Assembly: GCA_038373865.1 (NCBI GenBank) | Contig: JAXGGA010000030.1 | Location: 62,001 to 126,000 of the forward strand | From: Uloborus plumipes | Lineage: Eukaryota; Arthropoda; Arachnida; Araneae; Uloboridae | Reading direction: 5' to 3' | DNA length: 64,000 nucleotides | Shown here: positions 33,040 through 44,212 of the stretch, one piece after another | Numbering within the stretch: the stretch's first letter is position 1 | Layout of the letters: each line of letters starts with the position of its first letter | Notes under the pieces: generated by a model | The model's database searches: none | What the model saw: only the letters and a program-made list of their open reading frames with translations | What the model was told of the DNA's origin: nothing | Program-made: the position numbers and the translations under genes

Positions 33040-33751
33040 CCATATTACCCCGCATGCCGCAAATTCGAGGGTTACCAAATTTTCAATAACATTCACCTGG
33101 TCCTTTCCAGCATGCCGGAAAAAACGAGATTAGACAAAATAATAATAATGTAATACTATAACAAATTCATATTCAACTTAAAAAATAATTTAAGTTCTAT
33201 ACTTGTGTGTTGAGTATAGAAGTATTATCTACACTTTTTATCAAGACTTGATTACTGTAATCAGGTATTTCTTTGTAACATATACTAGCTAAATATATTG
33301 TTTTATGGTCATTTGAACAGGAAATATTAAAAAAATATTTTAAAGAAAGTGGCATCTAAATGAAACATATTTTTCATTTTAAGGGTCGACTGCAGATGCC
33401 ACTTTTGTGCTTAGAACGACACCATAGATCATTTTATTCGTATTAATAAACGGTTTGATTTTGTAAAAATACTAATTAACTGTAGCAAGATAACACAGTA
33501 TCAAACTACCATGATTTTTTTTCATCTCGACGACCAGAAATTTATTGGTTGTTTTTTGAAATTGAGGTTACTTTGGGATTAATTTTTCCTTGCAGTAATT
33601 TGCGTTGCGGTTTAACTTAAGGGGAGAAAATTACTTCTGTTTTGCTGCAAAATGAACCTCGAATTATCCAGTATGCCGGAAAATTTGAATTTCCCGGCAT
33701 GCTGCCCAACCTCGTTTTTTCCAGTATGCCGGCTAATGCGAGGTAATACGG
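33040..33751. mobile_element. TA-flanked non-autonomous element
   Basis: The ends are CCATATTACCCCGCATGCCG and the complement of CCGTATTACCTCGCATTAGC, with TA on both sides (33038-33039 and 33752-33753). Near both ends it repeats GCATGCCGG/CCGGCATAC words. It is 712 bp with no transposase. Confidence 0.8.
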
Positions 33752-34189
33752 TATTTATTTCGCTTGTTTTTTCTCAATTCTGTAGTTGTTAATATTTATA
33801 TTTTTTATGGTGAAATGTTAGAAAAGCATTCCCGACATTCATGCGAAAAAAAAGTTCAATAGTTCTTTACAAGAGTCTGAAAAGTAGTTCAGCATGACAT
33901 AGTACTAGACTTCTCTGGTAATATTTTACATCTTATCCTGGAAATAATTTCTGCTTTTTCTACAGTAAGAAGTCTGAAAAGAATACAAAATTAACTAATT
34001 CTTTAGAAAAATATCATAAATGATTTTCTGATACTGTCCATGTTGTTTTTAAAGACTTTTTCTGTACTTGCTTCTGTCATGGTTTTCACCTTTTGCTTCT
34101 GGTTGCAGAGTTAAATCCAGCCGCGTGAACTTTAACACACTTCCGCTTTATAGTGGAGCAAGCGGCACAGTGCGCTCCCTCACTCTACT

Positions 34190-34422
34190 GTATTTTTTTA
34201 AAGGCTTATCTTTCAAATATGTGGAACTGCAAAGGTTTGGCTTACGTGGTTTTGAGTCGAGTGCAATCATTGGCAGGACTACAACTGGAAGCTTTAAATC
34301 CGACTGAAATTGTTGGAGATAAACCTTGCAATATTAAAGCAAAAGAAGAAATAAAACGAATGAGATTAGCTAATAACCAACATATTACTCATAGAAAATG
34401 CATTGGTAGTTCTTCATATTAA
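34190..34422 (+). pseudogene. PIF1/Helitron-type helicase C-terminal scrap
   Basis: The frame contains GLAYVVLSRVQSLAGLQLEA followed by LNPTEI. This is helicase motif VI (YVALSRVxxLxGL) of PIF1-like helicases, as found in Helitrons and in cellular PIF1. It is followed by a charged tail (KAKEEIKRMRLANNQ) and a stop at 34420-34422. No Walker motifs are found upstream, so only the last 60-70 codons remain. The source could be a Helitron or a copied PIF1-like gene. Confidence 0.75.
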
Positions 34423-34623
34423 ATACTACGCTTGATGGCGTTTGACTCAAAGTAAGTTAATAAATTAACAGAACGAAATATTCTCATGAATAAAAAATAA
34501 AGTGTTCGTGAATAGCATTTTTAACGGCGTTTGTTATTTTCTCGGTGAATTATACTTAACGGCGTTTGTCTTCACGCAATTCTAAATAAATTTTAAAACG
34601 AAAAAACTTTGAAATAAAATATA

Positions 34624-35248
34624 AAAAAAACTTTTTAAATTTAAAGACTATTTCTGTCCGCTCAGTCGCACTAAAAAGTATGAAATAAACTAAGTATTCG
34701 TTATTGTGATTATAATCCTCAGAAATTTCAGTTCATCTTTATGTATTTATATTTACGTTAATGCTAATGCAGTCAATATAATAAGTAATTCTTTTCTTGA
34801 TTGCAATGCTCAAAAATTCCAGCTCATCTTGATATATTTATATTTACGTTAATGCTAAAGCAGCCAATAAAGTTTAAATTAAAAATTTGATTTAAGAAAT
34901 AGGCGGTATAATAAAAGCTATTCGTAATAAACAGTATACCGCCTATTTCTTAAATCAAATTTTTAAGTTAAGCTTTATTGGCTGCTTTAGCATTAACGTA
35001 AATATAAATATATCAAGATGAGCTGGAATTTTTGAGCAATGCAATCAAGAAAAGAATTACTTAATATAAGCTGCTTTAGCATTAACGTAAATATAAATAC
35101 ATTAAGATGACGGGCGGTAACTCATTGCACATAAAGATGAACTGAAATTTCTGAGCACTATAATCAATATCGAATACTTAGTTTATTTCATACTTTTTAG
35201 TGCGACTGAGCGGACAGAAATAGTCTTTAAATTTAAAAAGTTTTTTTT
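34624..35248. repeat. Compound palindrome with duplicated arms
   Basis: The left arm (34624 to about 34925) is the inverted copy of about 34935-35248. Each arm itself contains two direct copies of a segment of about 90 bp with TATTTATATTTACGTTAATG. The centre is a hairpin: GGCGGTATA, a loop, TATACCGCC. The outer tips carry CTGTCCGCTCAGTCGCACTA. It is probably a foldback element; target duplications were not resolved. Confidence 0.85.
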
Positions 35249-35391
35249 ACATTTTTTCAATTTTTGAATAGGTTATTTCATATTTTAGAAGGTTTTCCCC
35301 AAGAGTTTTAGCATCAAGTGGACCGTTTATTCAAGCTTTGATGTGCAAAAGAGCACTGAACTGTAAAAATTGTTGTTCCTAGGTTTGTTTT

Positions 35392-35600
35392 CTCACCAGG
35401 AAAGTACTCGATCATGGAATAAGGATTTTTTTTTTAATGAGTACCAATCGGAAGAGCATTGTAAAATATGTTTCTGGACGCACGCGTTTTTGCCCTCGCG
35501 CCCCTGTTATCGAAATATAAGGTCCTAAAGTCAGCTAATTTTTTTTGAAAAATCGCCAATTTTAGCGAGTTATAATGAAACTGGAAGCTGCTGTGCGATT
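35392..35600 (-). repeat. Dispersed repeat, copy 1 (inverted relative to 44000-44212)
   Basis: Read on the minus strand it aligns with 44000-44212: CGAGTACTTTCCTGGT, CTCTTCCGATTGGTAC versus CTCTTTCGATTGGTAC, and a GACTTTA..GACC..TTAT block. Identity looks like about two thirds. The nature of the repeat is unknown. Confidence 0.65.
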
Positions 35601-35604
35601 ACAC

Positions 35605-36790
35605 TGTTAACCTATGCTAACATAAATACGAGGCCGAGGTAGTGTGGTCGGCAGAAGTGAAAGGAACAGATAGACATTTTAACAAACAGTATAAATTTAT
35701 TTTGATCAAAACATTGTAAACATTGAAAAATCTGATACACCCAAAAAATTTTGAATTTTCAAAAAAAACCCCCCCAATTATCGTTAGAAAATTTAAAAAG
35801 TCTTAGAATAGAATTTGGAGTTCACCCCTTAGAATTTTTACAAGAATACCATCTCAGGAACGGAAGTCCACCGGTTACATTTGATACACAGTCCACCTTT
35901 CTGGGTACGGCGTCGCAGTCAACAGCTCAACTTCTGCTTCTTGTCCGGTAGATAGGCCTGACGAGGTGTTCCAATATCCCAGGGATGGGCTCAGCCAGAC
36001 ACACAGCAGGTACTACTCAGAAGGAGCTAGTTGGTTTGGTCGCCCAGAAGGAGCTAGTTGGTTTGGTCGCCGCATGACCAAAATTGGGAAAGCCGGTTAT
36101 ATCCATGAAGATTTTATAGCGGTGGAATGATAGAACTTTCCGCAGTGACTAGGAGGTGACATTCTCCAAAAAAATCCCCGAACGTTAATTCGTTCGGCCA
36201 AATTCTTTAAAAAACATTTAGAGTAAAAGAGTTAATAATGCCTGCATATTATAACACAAGTGGTGGAAGGCTCCAGCCTTTTTCAAAGAAATTACAGCAC
36301 CACAAAACGAAAAGCACGGCCTGCGTATACGCAGAAACAACACAGCGCAAAAACAACAACACTAAGACATGGCCGGACAGATCAGAACACACAGCTTGGA
36401 AAAACTACCATTCTTATAGCTGCAGACAATGGAACGTAGTGGCGTGACGTCAAGACAAAATTTAAATAGAACTTTAGTAAAAATACAACTCAACTTTTAA
36501 AAAACACAGCTTAGGGAAATTTCTTAATTGTTTACCCTCTTCGAGGAAGCAAGTAGTTCCTCAACACTAAAGCTCTGACGTCACACCATTACGGAAAAAA
36601 TGCACGTTCTGTCGTAGTGATGGGATTGTTTGCCGGCGTGCTAGGATGAAAATAAAAAATGGGATATCTTTCCCCCCGGGACGTGCAGGCAAAGGAAGTA
36701 GGTGCACATAACATTTTATTTTATTTATTTTTTTTTAAAAAAATTCGTTTAGGGACTTTCTCCAAGAAAAAATAAAGGGAAATGCTAACA
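35605..36790 (-). repeat. Copia 3' LTR
   Basis: 1186 bp. It contains a 27-bp tandem duplication (36018-36044 and 36045-36071; CAGAAGGAGCTAGTTGGTTT). The small frames at 35751-35951 and 36238-36447 recur in the other LTR and are not genes. Confidence 0.96.
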
Positions 36791-36806
36791 AGTTCCCCCC
36801 TCTTGG
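36791..36806 (-). other. Copia polypurine tract
   Basis: On the minus strand this reads CCAAGAGGGGGGAACT, directly before the 3' LTR. It is the expected primer for plus-strand DNA synthesis. Confidence 0.85.
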
Positions 36807-36880
36807 AGGAAGTCCATAAACGCACAAAAACCACATTTCAAAAAAATTCTCAAAAAACACATGAAAAACATTATTCAATA

Positions 36881-39800
36881 CTAATTGAAAATTAGTTTAC
36901 ATAGCCTGTCTAATATATTTCGTGACAAGGGCTTAGTGAAAATGTCCGCTTTATTTACATTTGTCCTAATATATTCAATGGAAAAATTTTTGTCCCTAAC
37001 TAGATTTCTCACGAAATGATAGCGCACATCTATGTGTTTCGTTCGAGAGTTTTCAATGGGGGACCTTGAAAAATCAATGGCGGCGGTATTGTCACAATGG
37101 ATAATGGCAGAACATAATTTAAAACCTTCAATGTTCAATTGGTCTATTTCATCCAATATCCTTTTTAACCAAACTACCTCTTTGGCAGTTTCCCCCAATG
37201 AAATATATTCGGCCTCCATCGTGGACAACGCCACACATTTTTGTTTGAAAGTCCTCCATTGAATCGGGACATCATCTATACAGATGATTGTACCACCCAT
37301 TGAGACACGATCCTCACGATTTGAGGCAAAATCAGAGTCTGAAAAAGCTTTTATTTTAATTTCCCCTATTACACTTAAATTTAATTTATAAAAAATAGTA
37401 TTTTTTAAGTACCCTAAAACGCGTAACAAAAATTCCCAGTGCTTTCTTCCTGGGTTAGCTTGAAATTGTGAAAAGATGTTTACAGCATAGGAAATATCAG
37501 GGCGAGTTTTCCCAGCTATGTATGCTAAACATCCCAATAGATTTCGATATGGCAATTTTTCCATTTCTTTTATTTCTAATTCCCCTTTTGGGCAGTCGTT
37601 CATCGACAAAATCGTGCCCCTCGAAATAGGAAGGGTAGAAATAGGGATACTATAGTTGGAAAATAACTCGCACACCCGTGAAATATAAAAACCCTGGTGA
37701 ATGTAAATATTCCCCCCTTCTTCTATAAATTCTATCCCCAGAAGTTTCCTTGTTTTTCCTAATTCTTTTATATCATATTTTGTCTTTATTTCTTCAATTA
37801 CATTTTTCACTATCTCATTATTTTTTGCTAGAATAATTATGTCGTCTACGTAAATCAAAAGAAAAACTTCCCCGTCCCTATAGTAAACACAGTTACACCC
37901 TTTTACCTTTTTAAATTTAAACCCATGAAGAACCCCGTCAATTTCATAAAACCAGTTTCTTCCAGATTGGTGCAACCCATAAAGGGACTTCTTTAATTTA
38001 CAGACGTAGTTAGGATATTCTAACTCAACAAAACCCTCAGGTTGGCGCATTATAATATGTTCCTCCAAGTCAGCATACAAGTAGGCATTTTTTATGTCAA
38101 TTTGGAAATGATACCATCCTAAAAGTGAGACAAATATCGCGAAAAAAACTCTAACTAAGGTGAAATCAACCACAGGACTAAACACTTCAGAATAAGACTC
38201 CCCCTGGACTTGTCGGTTACCAGAACATACCAGTCTAGCTTTGTATCTGACGACTTGACCCTTATCATTTTGTTTAGCATCATAAACCCAGCGATTTCCT
38301 AAAATAAGTTTATTTTTAGGTGGGGGGACCAGGTCCCAAACCCCACGTTCTTTAATCACTTGGATCTCATCTTTCATCGCTAGTTCCCAGTGTTTCAATT
38401 CTTCTGATTTTAAACATTCTTTATATGAATTAGGGACAATTACTTCAACCATACTAGCCCCCGGAGTGTCTATCATTTCCTCAGAGTCTTCTGAACTACT
38501 CTCCCCTTCTTCCGGTATTTTACCGGTATTCAAATTTTTGGGCGAAAAATCAAAGAGTGTAGGGTCAAACTTAATGTTGTTGACTTCGCAGAATTTTTGA
38601 ATATCTTTTAACGTTTTAAACCGATTTTTCTTGTCTCCCATTATAATAGAGTAATAGATATCAATTCGATCTCCTGTTTTTCTTTTTACAGCTTCCCGTG
38701 TCCATTTTATCTCTTTACTGGTGGGTGGTTTATCACTTTCCTCAATTTCTTCTTCTGATTCAGGGTCCCTAAGAGGAGGTATAAAATTAAAATTCCTTCC
38801 CTGTTTGTTTTTATTTTTATATTCCCCCCAGCTTAAATTTTCATTAAAATCGACATTTATAGTTTCGTCTACTCTTTTAGTTTCAGGGTTCCAAATTCTA
38901 TATCCTCTGGTTTTTATAGCATAGCCAATCATTACACCTACAGTTGCCCTAGGGTCGAGTTTCTTAAGTTTAATTTTAGGCTGACCAACATAGGCAATAC
39001 AGCCAAAAACCCGAAAATGTTTAGTAGACGGTTTCCTACCTGAAAACAGTTCAAATGGTGTCTTGCCACGTTTTCCTATAACTGTCCTATTTCTAATATA
39101 ATTGAAACAAAGTGTGGCTTCCGCCCAAAATTCAAAACCTAACCCTGAGTCATTTAGCATTGTTCTTATCGCGTCTTCTATGGTACGGTTATATCGTTCC
39201 GCGACACCATTTTGTTGAGGTGTATATTTATTTGAACGCTCAATTCTTATCCCCTGGTTCTTTAGATAATTTTCAAAAAATTTGTTTTCAAATTCCCGAC
39301 CGTTATCGGAGCGGACAGCTAGTAACTTTTTACCTAAAAACCTCTCTGCCCTTTTCTGAAAACCTAAAAAAACTTCAAAAGCCTTATCTTTACTTTTTAA
39401 GAAAAATACATAAGCTTTTCGTGAAAAGTCATCAATGATGGTAAAAAGATATTTCTTCCCCGCTAAAGACTCCTTTTGAAAAGGTCCAGCTAGGTCCATA
39501 TGGACTAATTCAAGGGCTTCCTTGGACCTGATTTCTGGTAAAGGTTTAAATGAACATGATTTCTTTTTTCCTAATTTACATGGTTCACAAGTAGGTTTTG
39601 TTCCCTTCTTAATTTCTAACCCTGTTACAGCCCCCAGTTTCTCAGTATTCACAATATAGTCCATGTTAATATGGGCAAAACGTTTGTGCCATAACTCTAG
39701 GTCTAATTTCACAACATTGGACTGTTCAACTTTCAATTTGGAGTCCCCTTCAGGGATGACAACATTATTTACATTTAAACATTTCATATAAAAATTTGGC

Positions 39801-40987
39801 TTAACATAATACAACTTATTAATTAAATTAGCATTAAAAATTTTAACATTATTTACATCATATACGCAAATCTTTCCGGGAAACCATTTCATTTTAAATC
39901 CTTGCTGGTCGATGCATGAACCAGAAAGCAAATTGCGTCGCAGTGTTGGGGCATAATAAACATTATTTAATGTTACTGTTATCATTTTGTTGTCAGTTTC
40001 AATTTTAAAAATTACTTTACCTATCCCCTCGACTTTACTTTTTATCTCACCAACAGCCACCTCCATTTGGGTATTTTGGACTGGTTTTATTTCTGAAAAT
40101 AAATTCTTATCACGGCAAAAATGTGCCGTACTACCCGAATCAAAAATCCAGTCATTATCATTTCTAGGGGTGGTGGTGGTATTTGCAGAGAATTCATTAA
40201 TTGTGCAATACATTCCTGTTCGATATTCATTTTTACTTTTAACATTTTCTTTTGAATTTCGAATATCTTTATTTCTGGCCCAACACCGCGAAGCAATATG
40301 CCCTTTCTTTTTACAATAATGGCAAATTTTACTTTTAAATGGGGACTTACCTCCCTTGCCTGCAGGACCAGTTTTTTCCTTTCTTGAATGAGCACTCATT
40401 GCAGAATTCCCCCCTTCCGGTTCTCTATTTAAATACTTGATACGGCCTTCTTCGGCTAAAAGTTCATTCTTGACATTTGAAAAAGTAAACTTTTCTTTTT
40501 CCCATCGATATATTGCCTGGACAATATTGTCAAAGTTGGAAGGCAAATATCTAATTAACTGAAAAGTTCTAATTTGTTCTTCCATTACATAGCCATTTTC
40601 AATCAATTGTTTAAAAATCCCCCCTAGCCTGGCAGCAAACAATCCCACAGTTTCACCATCACTCATTTGACATGAAAAATAGGATTCCCATAGGGCAGCT
40701 ACTCGGGCCAAAGATGGGGGTTCAAAATTTGTTTTTAAATTTGTCCACGCTTCATGTGGATCTTCAAGGTCATCAATTAATGCCTTTATTTCAGTATCTA
40801 AATTTAAATATATGATAGCTAAGGCCTTAAAACAACGTTTCTTATCAACGGGGGTAATTGGGGTTTCTAATTTATTTTGGGTAACTTCCCATAAATCCCT
40901 TTCCATTAGAATCATTTTTACATCTTTGGACCAAGAAGCCCAATTATGGGAACCCAACTTTTCTATGTTACGAAAATCTTTATCCAT
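36881..40987 (-). CDS. Copia gag-pol polyprotein, intact
   Basis: 1368 codons without a break. Residues 1-190 are a UBN2-type Gag. Residues 222-235 are a zinc knuckle (C222, C225, H230, C235). The retropepsin site is D283-S-G. The integrase zinc site is H434, H439, C467 and C470, and its core D498, D561 and E597 has the DD35E spacing. Residues about 900-1090 are the reverse transcriptase, with D964 in QIDIKNAYL and YVDD at 1046-1049. RNase H follows with D1217, E1258, D1299 and D1348. All catalytic residues I know for the family are present, so the element may be active or was until recently. Gag and pol share one frame, as in most copia elements. The start lies about 60 bases after the 5' LTR. 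Confidence 0.97.
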   Translation of the reverse strand: MDKDFRNIEKLGSHNWASWSKDVKMILMERDLWEVTQNKLETPITPVDKKRCFKALAIIYLNLDTEIKALIDDLEDPHEAWTNLKTNFEPPSLARVAALWESYFSCQMSDGETVGLFAARLGGIFKQLIENGYVMEEQIRTFQLIRYLPSNFDNIVQAIYRWEKEKFTFSNVKNELLAEEGRIKYLNREPEGGNSAMSAHSRKEKTGPAGKGGKSPFKSKICHYCKKKGHIASRCWARNKDIRNSKENVKSKNEYRTGMYCTINEFSANTTTTPRNDNDWIFDSGSTAHFCRDKNLFSEIKPVQNTQMEVAVGEIKSKVEGIGKVIFKIETDNKMITVTLNNVYYAPTLRRNLLSGSCIDQQGFKMKWFPGKICVYDVNNVKIFNANLINKLYYVKPNFYMKCLNVNNVVIPEGDSKLKVEQSNVVKLDLELWHKRFAHINMDYIVNTEKLGAVTGLEIKKGTKPTCEPCKLGKKKSCSFKPLPEIRSKEALELVHMDLAGPFQKESLAGKKYLFTIIDDFSRKAYVFFLKSKDKAFEVFLGFQKRAERFLGKKLLAVRSDNGREFENKFFENYLKNQGIRIERSNKYTPQQNGVAERYNRTIEDAIRTMLNDSGLGFEFWAEATLCFNYIRNRTVIGKRGKTPFELFSGRKPSTKHFRVFGCIAYVGQPKIKLKKLDPRATVGVMIGYAIKTRGYRIWNPETKRVDETINVDFNENLSWGEYKNKNKQGRNFNFIPPLRDPESEEEIEESDKPPTSKEIKWTREAVKRKTGDRIDIYYSIIMGDKKNRFKTLKDIQKFCEVNNIKFDPTLFDFSPKNLNTGKIPEEGESSSEDSEEMIDTPGASMVEVIVPNSYKECLKSEELKHWELAMKDEIQVIKERGVWDLVPPPKNKLILGNRWVYDAKQNDKGQVVRYKARLVCSGNRQVQGESYSEVFSPVVDFTLVRVFFAIFVSLLGWYHFQIDIKNAYLYADLEEHIIMRQPEGFVELEYPNYVCKLKKSLYGLHQSGRNWFYEIDGVLHGFKFKKVKGCNCVYYRDGEVFLLIYVDDIIILAKNNEIVKNVIEEIKTKYDIKELGKTRKLLGIEFIEEGGNIYIHQGFYISRVCELFSNYSIPISTLPISRGTILSMNDCPKGELEIKEMEKLPYRNLLGCLAYIAGKTRPDISYAVNIFSQFQANPGRKHWEFLLRVLGYLKNTIFYKLNLSVIGEIKIKAFSDSDFASNREDRVSMGGTIICIDDVPIQWRTFKQKCVALSTMEAEYISLGETAKEVVWLKRILDEIDQLNIEGFKLCSAIIHCDNTAAIDFSRSPIENSRTKHIDVRYHFVRNLVRDKNFSIEYIRTNVNKADIFTKPLSRNILDRLCKLIFN

Positions 40988-41029
40988 TTGTCAAAAAAAA
41001 TTCCGTTCACTCCAGTCGACCACAAAAAA

Positions 41030-41047
41030 CCAAACGGTCTGCTACCA
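41030..41047 (-). other. Copia primer binding site
   Basis: Two bases inside the 5' LTR the minus strand reads TGGTAGCAGA. This is complementary to the 3' end of animal initiator tRNA-Met (through the terminal CCA); the match weakens after ten bases. Confidence 0.75.
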
Positions 41048-41049
41048 CT

Positions 41050-42234
41050 TGTTAACCTATGCTAACATAAATACGAGGCCGAGGTAGTGTGGTCGGCAGA
41101 AGTGAAAGGAACAGATAGACATTTTAACAAACAGTATAAATTTATTTTGATCAAAACATTGTAAACATTGAAAAATCTGATACACCCAAAAAATTTTGAA
41201 TTTTCAAAAAAAAACCCCCCAATTATCGTTAGAAAATTTAAAAAGTCTTAGAATAGAATTTGGAGTTCACCCCTTAGAATTTTTACAAGAATACCATCTC
41301 AGGAACGGAAGTCCACCGGTTACATTTGATACACAGTCCACCTTTCTGGGTACGGCGTCGCAGTCAACAGCTCAACTTCTGCTTCTTGTCCGGTAGATAG
41401 GCCTGACGAGGTGTTCCAATATCCCAGGGATGGGCTCAGCCAGACACACAGCAGGTACTACTCAGAAGGAGCTAGTTGGTTTGGTCGCCCAGAAGGAGCT
41501 AGTTGGTTTGGTCGCCGCATGACCAAAATTGGGAAAGCCGGTTATATCCATGAAGATTTTATAGCGGTGGAATGATAGAACTTTCCGCAGTGACTAGGAG
41601 GTGACATTCTCCAAAAAAATCCCCGAACGTTAATTCGTTCGGCCAAATTCTTTAAAAAACATTTAAAGTAAAAGAGTTAATAATGCCTGCATATTATAAC
41701 ACAAGTGGTGGAAGGCTCCAGCCTTTTTCAAAGAAATTACAGCACCACAAAACGAAAAGCACGGCCTGCGTGCACGCAGAAACAACACAGCGCAAAAACA
41801 ACAACACTAAGACATGGCCGGACAGATCAGAACACACAGCTTGGAAAAACTACCATTCTTATAGCTGCAGACGATGGAACGTAGTGGCGTGACGTCAAGA
41901 CAAAATTTAAATAGAACTTTAGTAAAAATACAACTCAACTTTTAAAAAACACAGCTTAGGGAAATTTCTTAATTGTTTACCCTCTTCGAGGAAGCAAGTA
42001 GTTCCTCAACACTAAAGCTCTGACGTCACACCATTACGGAAAAAATGCACGTTCTGTCGTAGTGATGGGATTGTTTGCCGGCGTGCTAGGATGAAAATAA
42101 AAAATGGGATTTCTTTCCCCCCGGGACGTGCAGGCAAAGGAAGTAGGTGCACATAACATTTTATTTTATTTATTTTTTTTAAAAAAATTCGTTTAGGGAC
42201 TTTCTCCAAGAAAAAATAAAGGGAAATGCTAACA
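41050..42234 (-). repeat. Copia 5' LTR
   Basis: 1185 bp, nearly identical to 35605-36790. Examples of differences: CCTGCGTGCACGCAG versus CCTGCGTATACGCAG, and GACGATGG versus GACAATGG. Confidence 0.96.
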
Positions 42235-43999
42235 AGCCGTCCAACTTCTTTGCGTTGAAGCCGTCTTTGCGTCCGTCTTGCGTCCGTTGCGAGCCGTCTT
42301 TGCGTCCAACGGGAAAACTTAATTCCCATTTTTGATCATCTGCAAAGCTTTTGAAAGACGGCTTTACAATAATCTTTTACTTTACCTGTGCGAGTTAAAG
42401 CAGGAAGCTACTATCAAGCCTATGACATGGATAGCAGAGAGCTTTTTAAAGAGAAAAACAATTTTAAACAACACATCCAAATTAAATTTTATCTTACTAT
42501 TTGCGATTAAAGCAAGTCCCTTGTTTAAGGGGCCCAGGAGGTGACAACTGAACCTCCTGTTTTTTTTAATTATTTTTCTAAGTGTTCGTACAATTCTGTA
42601 GTATTGGGGGGGGGGGGGTATATTTAGGGTTTTTAATTGTAAAAATTGCAAATATAAATGTTTTTTCAAACCACTTTTCTTTTGGTGAGTCCCCTATAAC
42701 TCAAAGTGAGTTCTCCTAAACATTTTTGTCAATTGCATAACTGGGTATGTAAAAATGGTCTTTCAAAAAAAAAAAAAAAAAAATGCTCAAAATTTAATTA
42801 AAATGTGTTCAAATAAAAAAATCAAACAGGATTGAGGTGTTTTCTCTGAGATATTTCGAAAAAAAAAATTGTTCGCTCGAATCGAACATGTTCGCTTGAA
42901 AGTTAAAAGTGAGGACAGGGGAAAAAATCGGAAATTCGAAATTGAATGAAATATTATTCAAATCAAAAAGTCAAATATGGGAGTGTATTGTCCTCACTGA
43001 GATCTCTCGATGAAAAAAAAAAATCGACTATGCACTCAAAAGTTATTGCAGGGGGGGGGGGGGAGCAAAAAAACTGACCAATAGACAGACTGACAGGTAC
43101 ACAGTTTCCGCAGCTCAATCAATTTTTTCAACTCAGTTGTTTTGAGCGCTTTTTTTTTTTTTTTTCAGTGCATCACACCTTCTTTCATGATTTTTTTTCA
43201 CCTATTTTCTACTTTTACAGAAAAGTAAGCAAAAACTTGTATTGATTTACAATTTTGTTAGTCTTTTCCTACCCATTGAACATATAGCAGAACTAGTAAA
43301 AGTTATTTTAGTGTTTTTAAACAGTACGAAATTAACATGTTTTTACATTTACGTTACAGAGACTTTTCGCTACAGTGATCAATTTGTTTGAACGGCAGGG
43401 GTTTTTACAATGAATGCCGATTCTATTAGTATATTTTAAGAATTTAAATAATTATTTCCCTCTACCCTTGATGTAATTTCCGACGTGGATATAATTATGC
43501 AGCTATTGATATTTACTAATTCGTTTTCTTTGCAAAATTATTTTTTTTTTTTCTCGATTTTAATCTTTAAAAAAAACTGATATCATAATCCATGACAATT
43601 TAATTTCTACCCCAAAGATTATTTATTTCATTTTTTGTACATGAGCTCATATTAGTTGCTTTTCATACTTATTTAATTATTCAGAATTATTCATTTAGAA
43701 ACATATGCAATATATTTTAATTTATAATAATTAACACATACAACTCAGTTCAGTAAAAAAACTTAAAATAACTAAAATTCTAAAATGTATTGTTATCAAT
43801 CGTAAAAAGATAAAACTGTAACTTCTTTGTAAAGTTTTCGCTCCTCTGGATAAAGCTCTCTGCTTTCCACATCATAGTCTTGATCAGCATTCTTTATTTT
43901 AGCTCATACAAGTAAAGAGTTAACGTAAAACATCTTTTACTTTCTTTGCAAATGACCAAACATGGAAGTGATGCGATGTTAAGCAAGTAGCGGAAGGGA
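42235..43999. other. Stretch without a recognised gene
   Basis: Begins with a short run of decayed repeats (GCCGTC/TTTGCGTCC words, 42235-42310). Long homopolymers are at 42606 (G), 42763 (A) and 43050 (G). The 42750-43160 part looks like a low-complexity dispersed repeat. No gene recognised. Confidence 0.4.
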
Positions 44000-44212
44000 G
44001 AATCGGGAGTTGGCTTCAATTTCTTGTCAAGTCTTCAAATTTGGCTACTTTTCGGCCGACTTTAAGACCCCTTATCTCGAAAACGAGGGGACGAGGGCAC
44101 TTGATCTTTGGGTCAAAGACATGTCTCAGTATGCTCTTTCGATTGGTACCATTTTTAACTTTTTTCATTATTACTTAAGTCGAGTACTTTCCTGGTCAGT
44201 ATCAAATAACCC
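44000..44212 (+). repeat. Dispersed repeat, copy 2
   Basis: Inverted homologue of 35392-35600 (see there). The 69-codon frame across it has no known match and is probably chance. Confidence 0.65.

Larger units (their letters stand above)
35605..42234 (-). mobile_element. Complete Ty1/copia LTR retrotransposon
   Basis: Two LTRs of about 1185 bp (TG...CA, with TGTTA/TAACA tips) surround one open gag-pol frame on the minus strand, with a primer site next to the 5' LTR and a purine tract next to the 3' LTR. The LTRs differ at only about six sites plus small indels in homopolymers, so insertion is recent. The five bases outside the two LTRs (TACAC and AGCCG) do not match, so there is no target duplication. 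Confidence 0.97.

Noticed and set aside
35751..36447. Small plus-strand frames inside the left copia LTR, repeated at 41196-41892
   Set aside because: They recur because the LTRs are duplicates, run against the element direction and have no known domain.
37032..40319. Plus-strand frames opposite copia gag-pol
   Set aside because: Shadows of the 1368-codon minus-strand gene.
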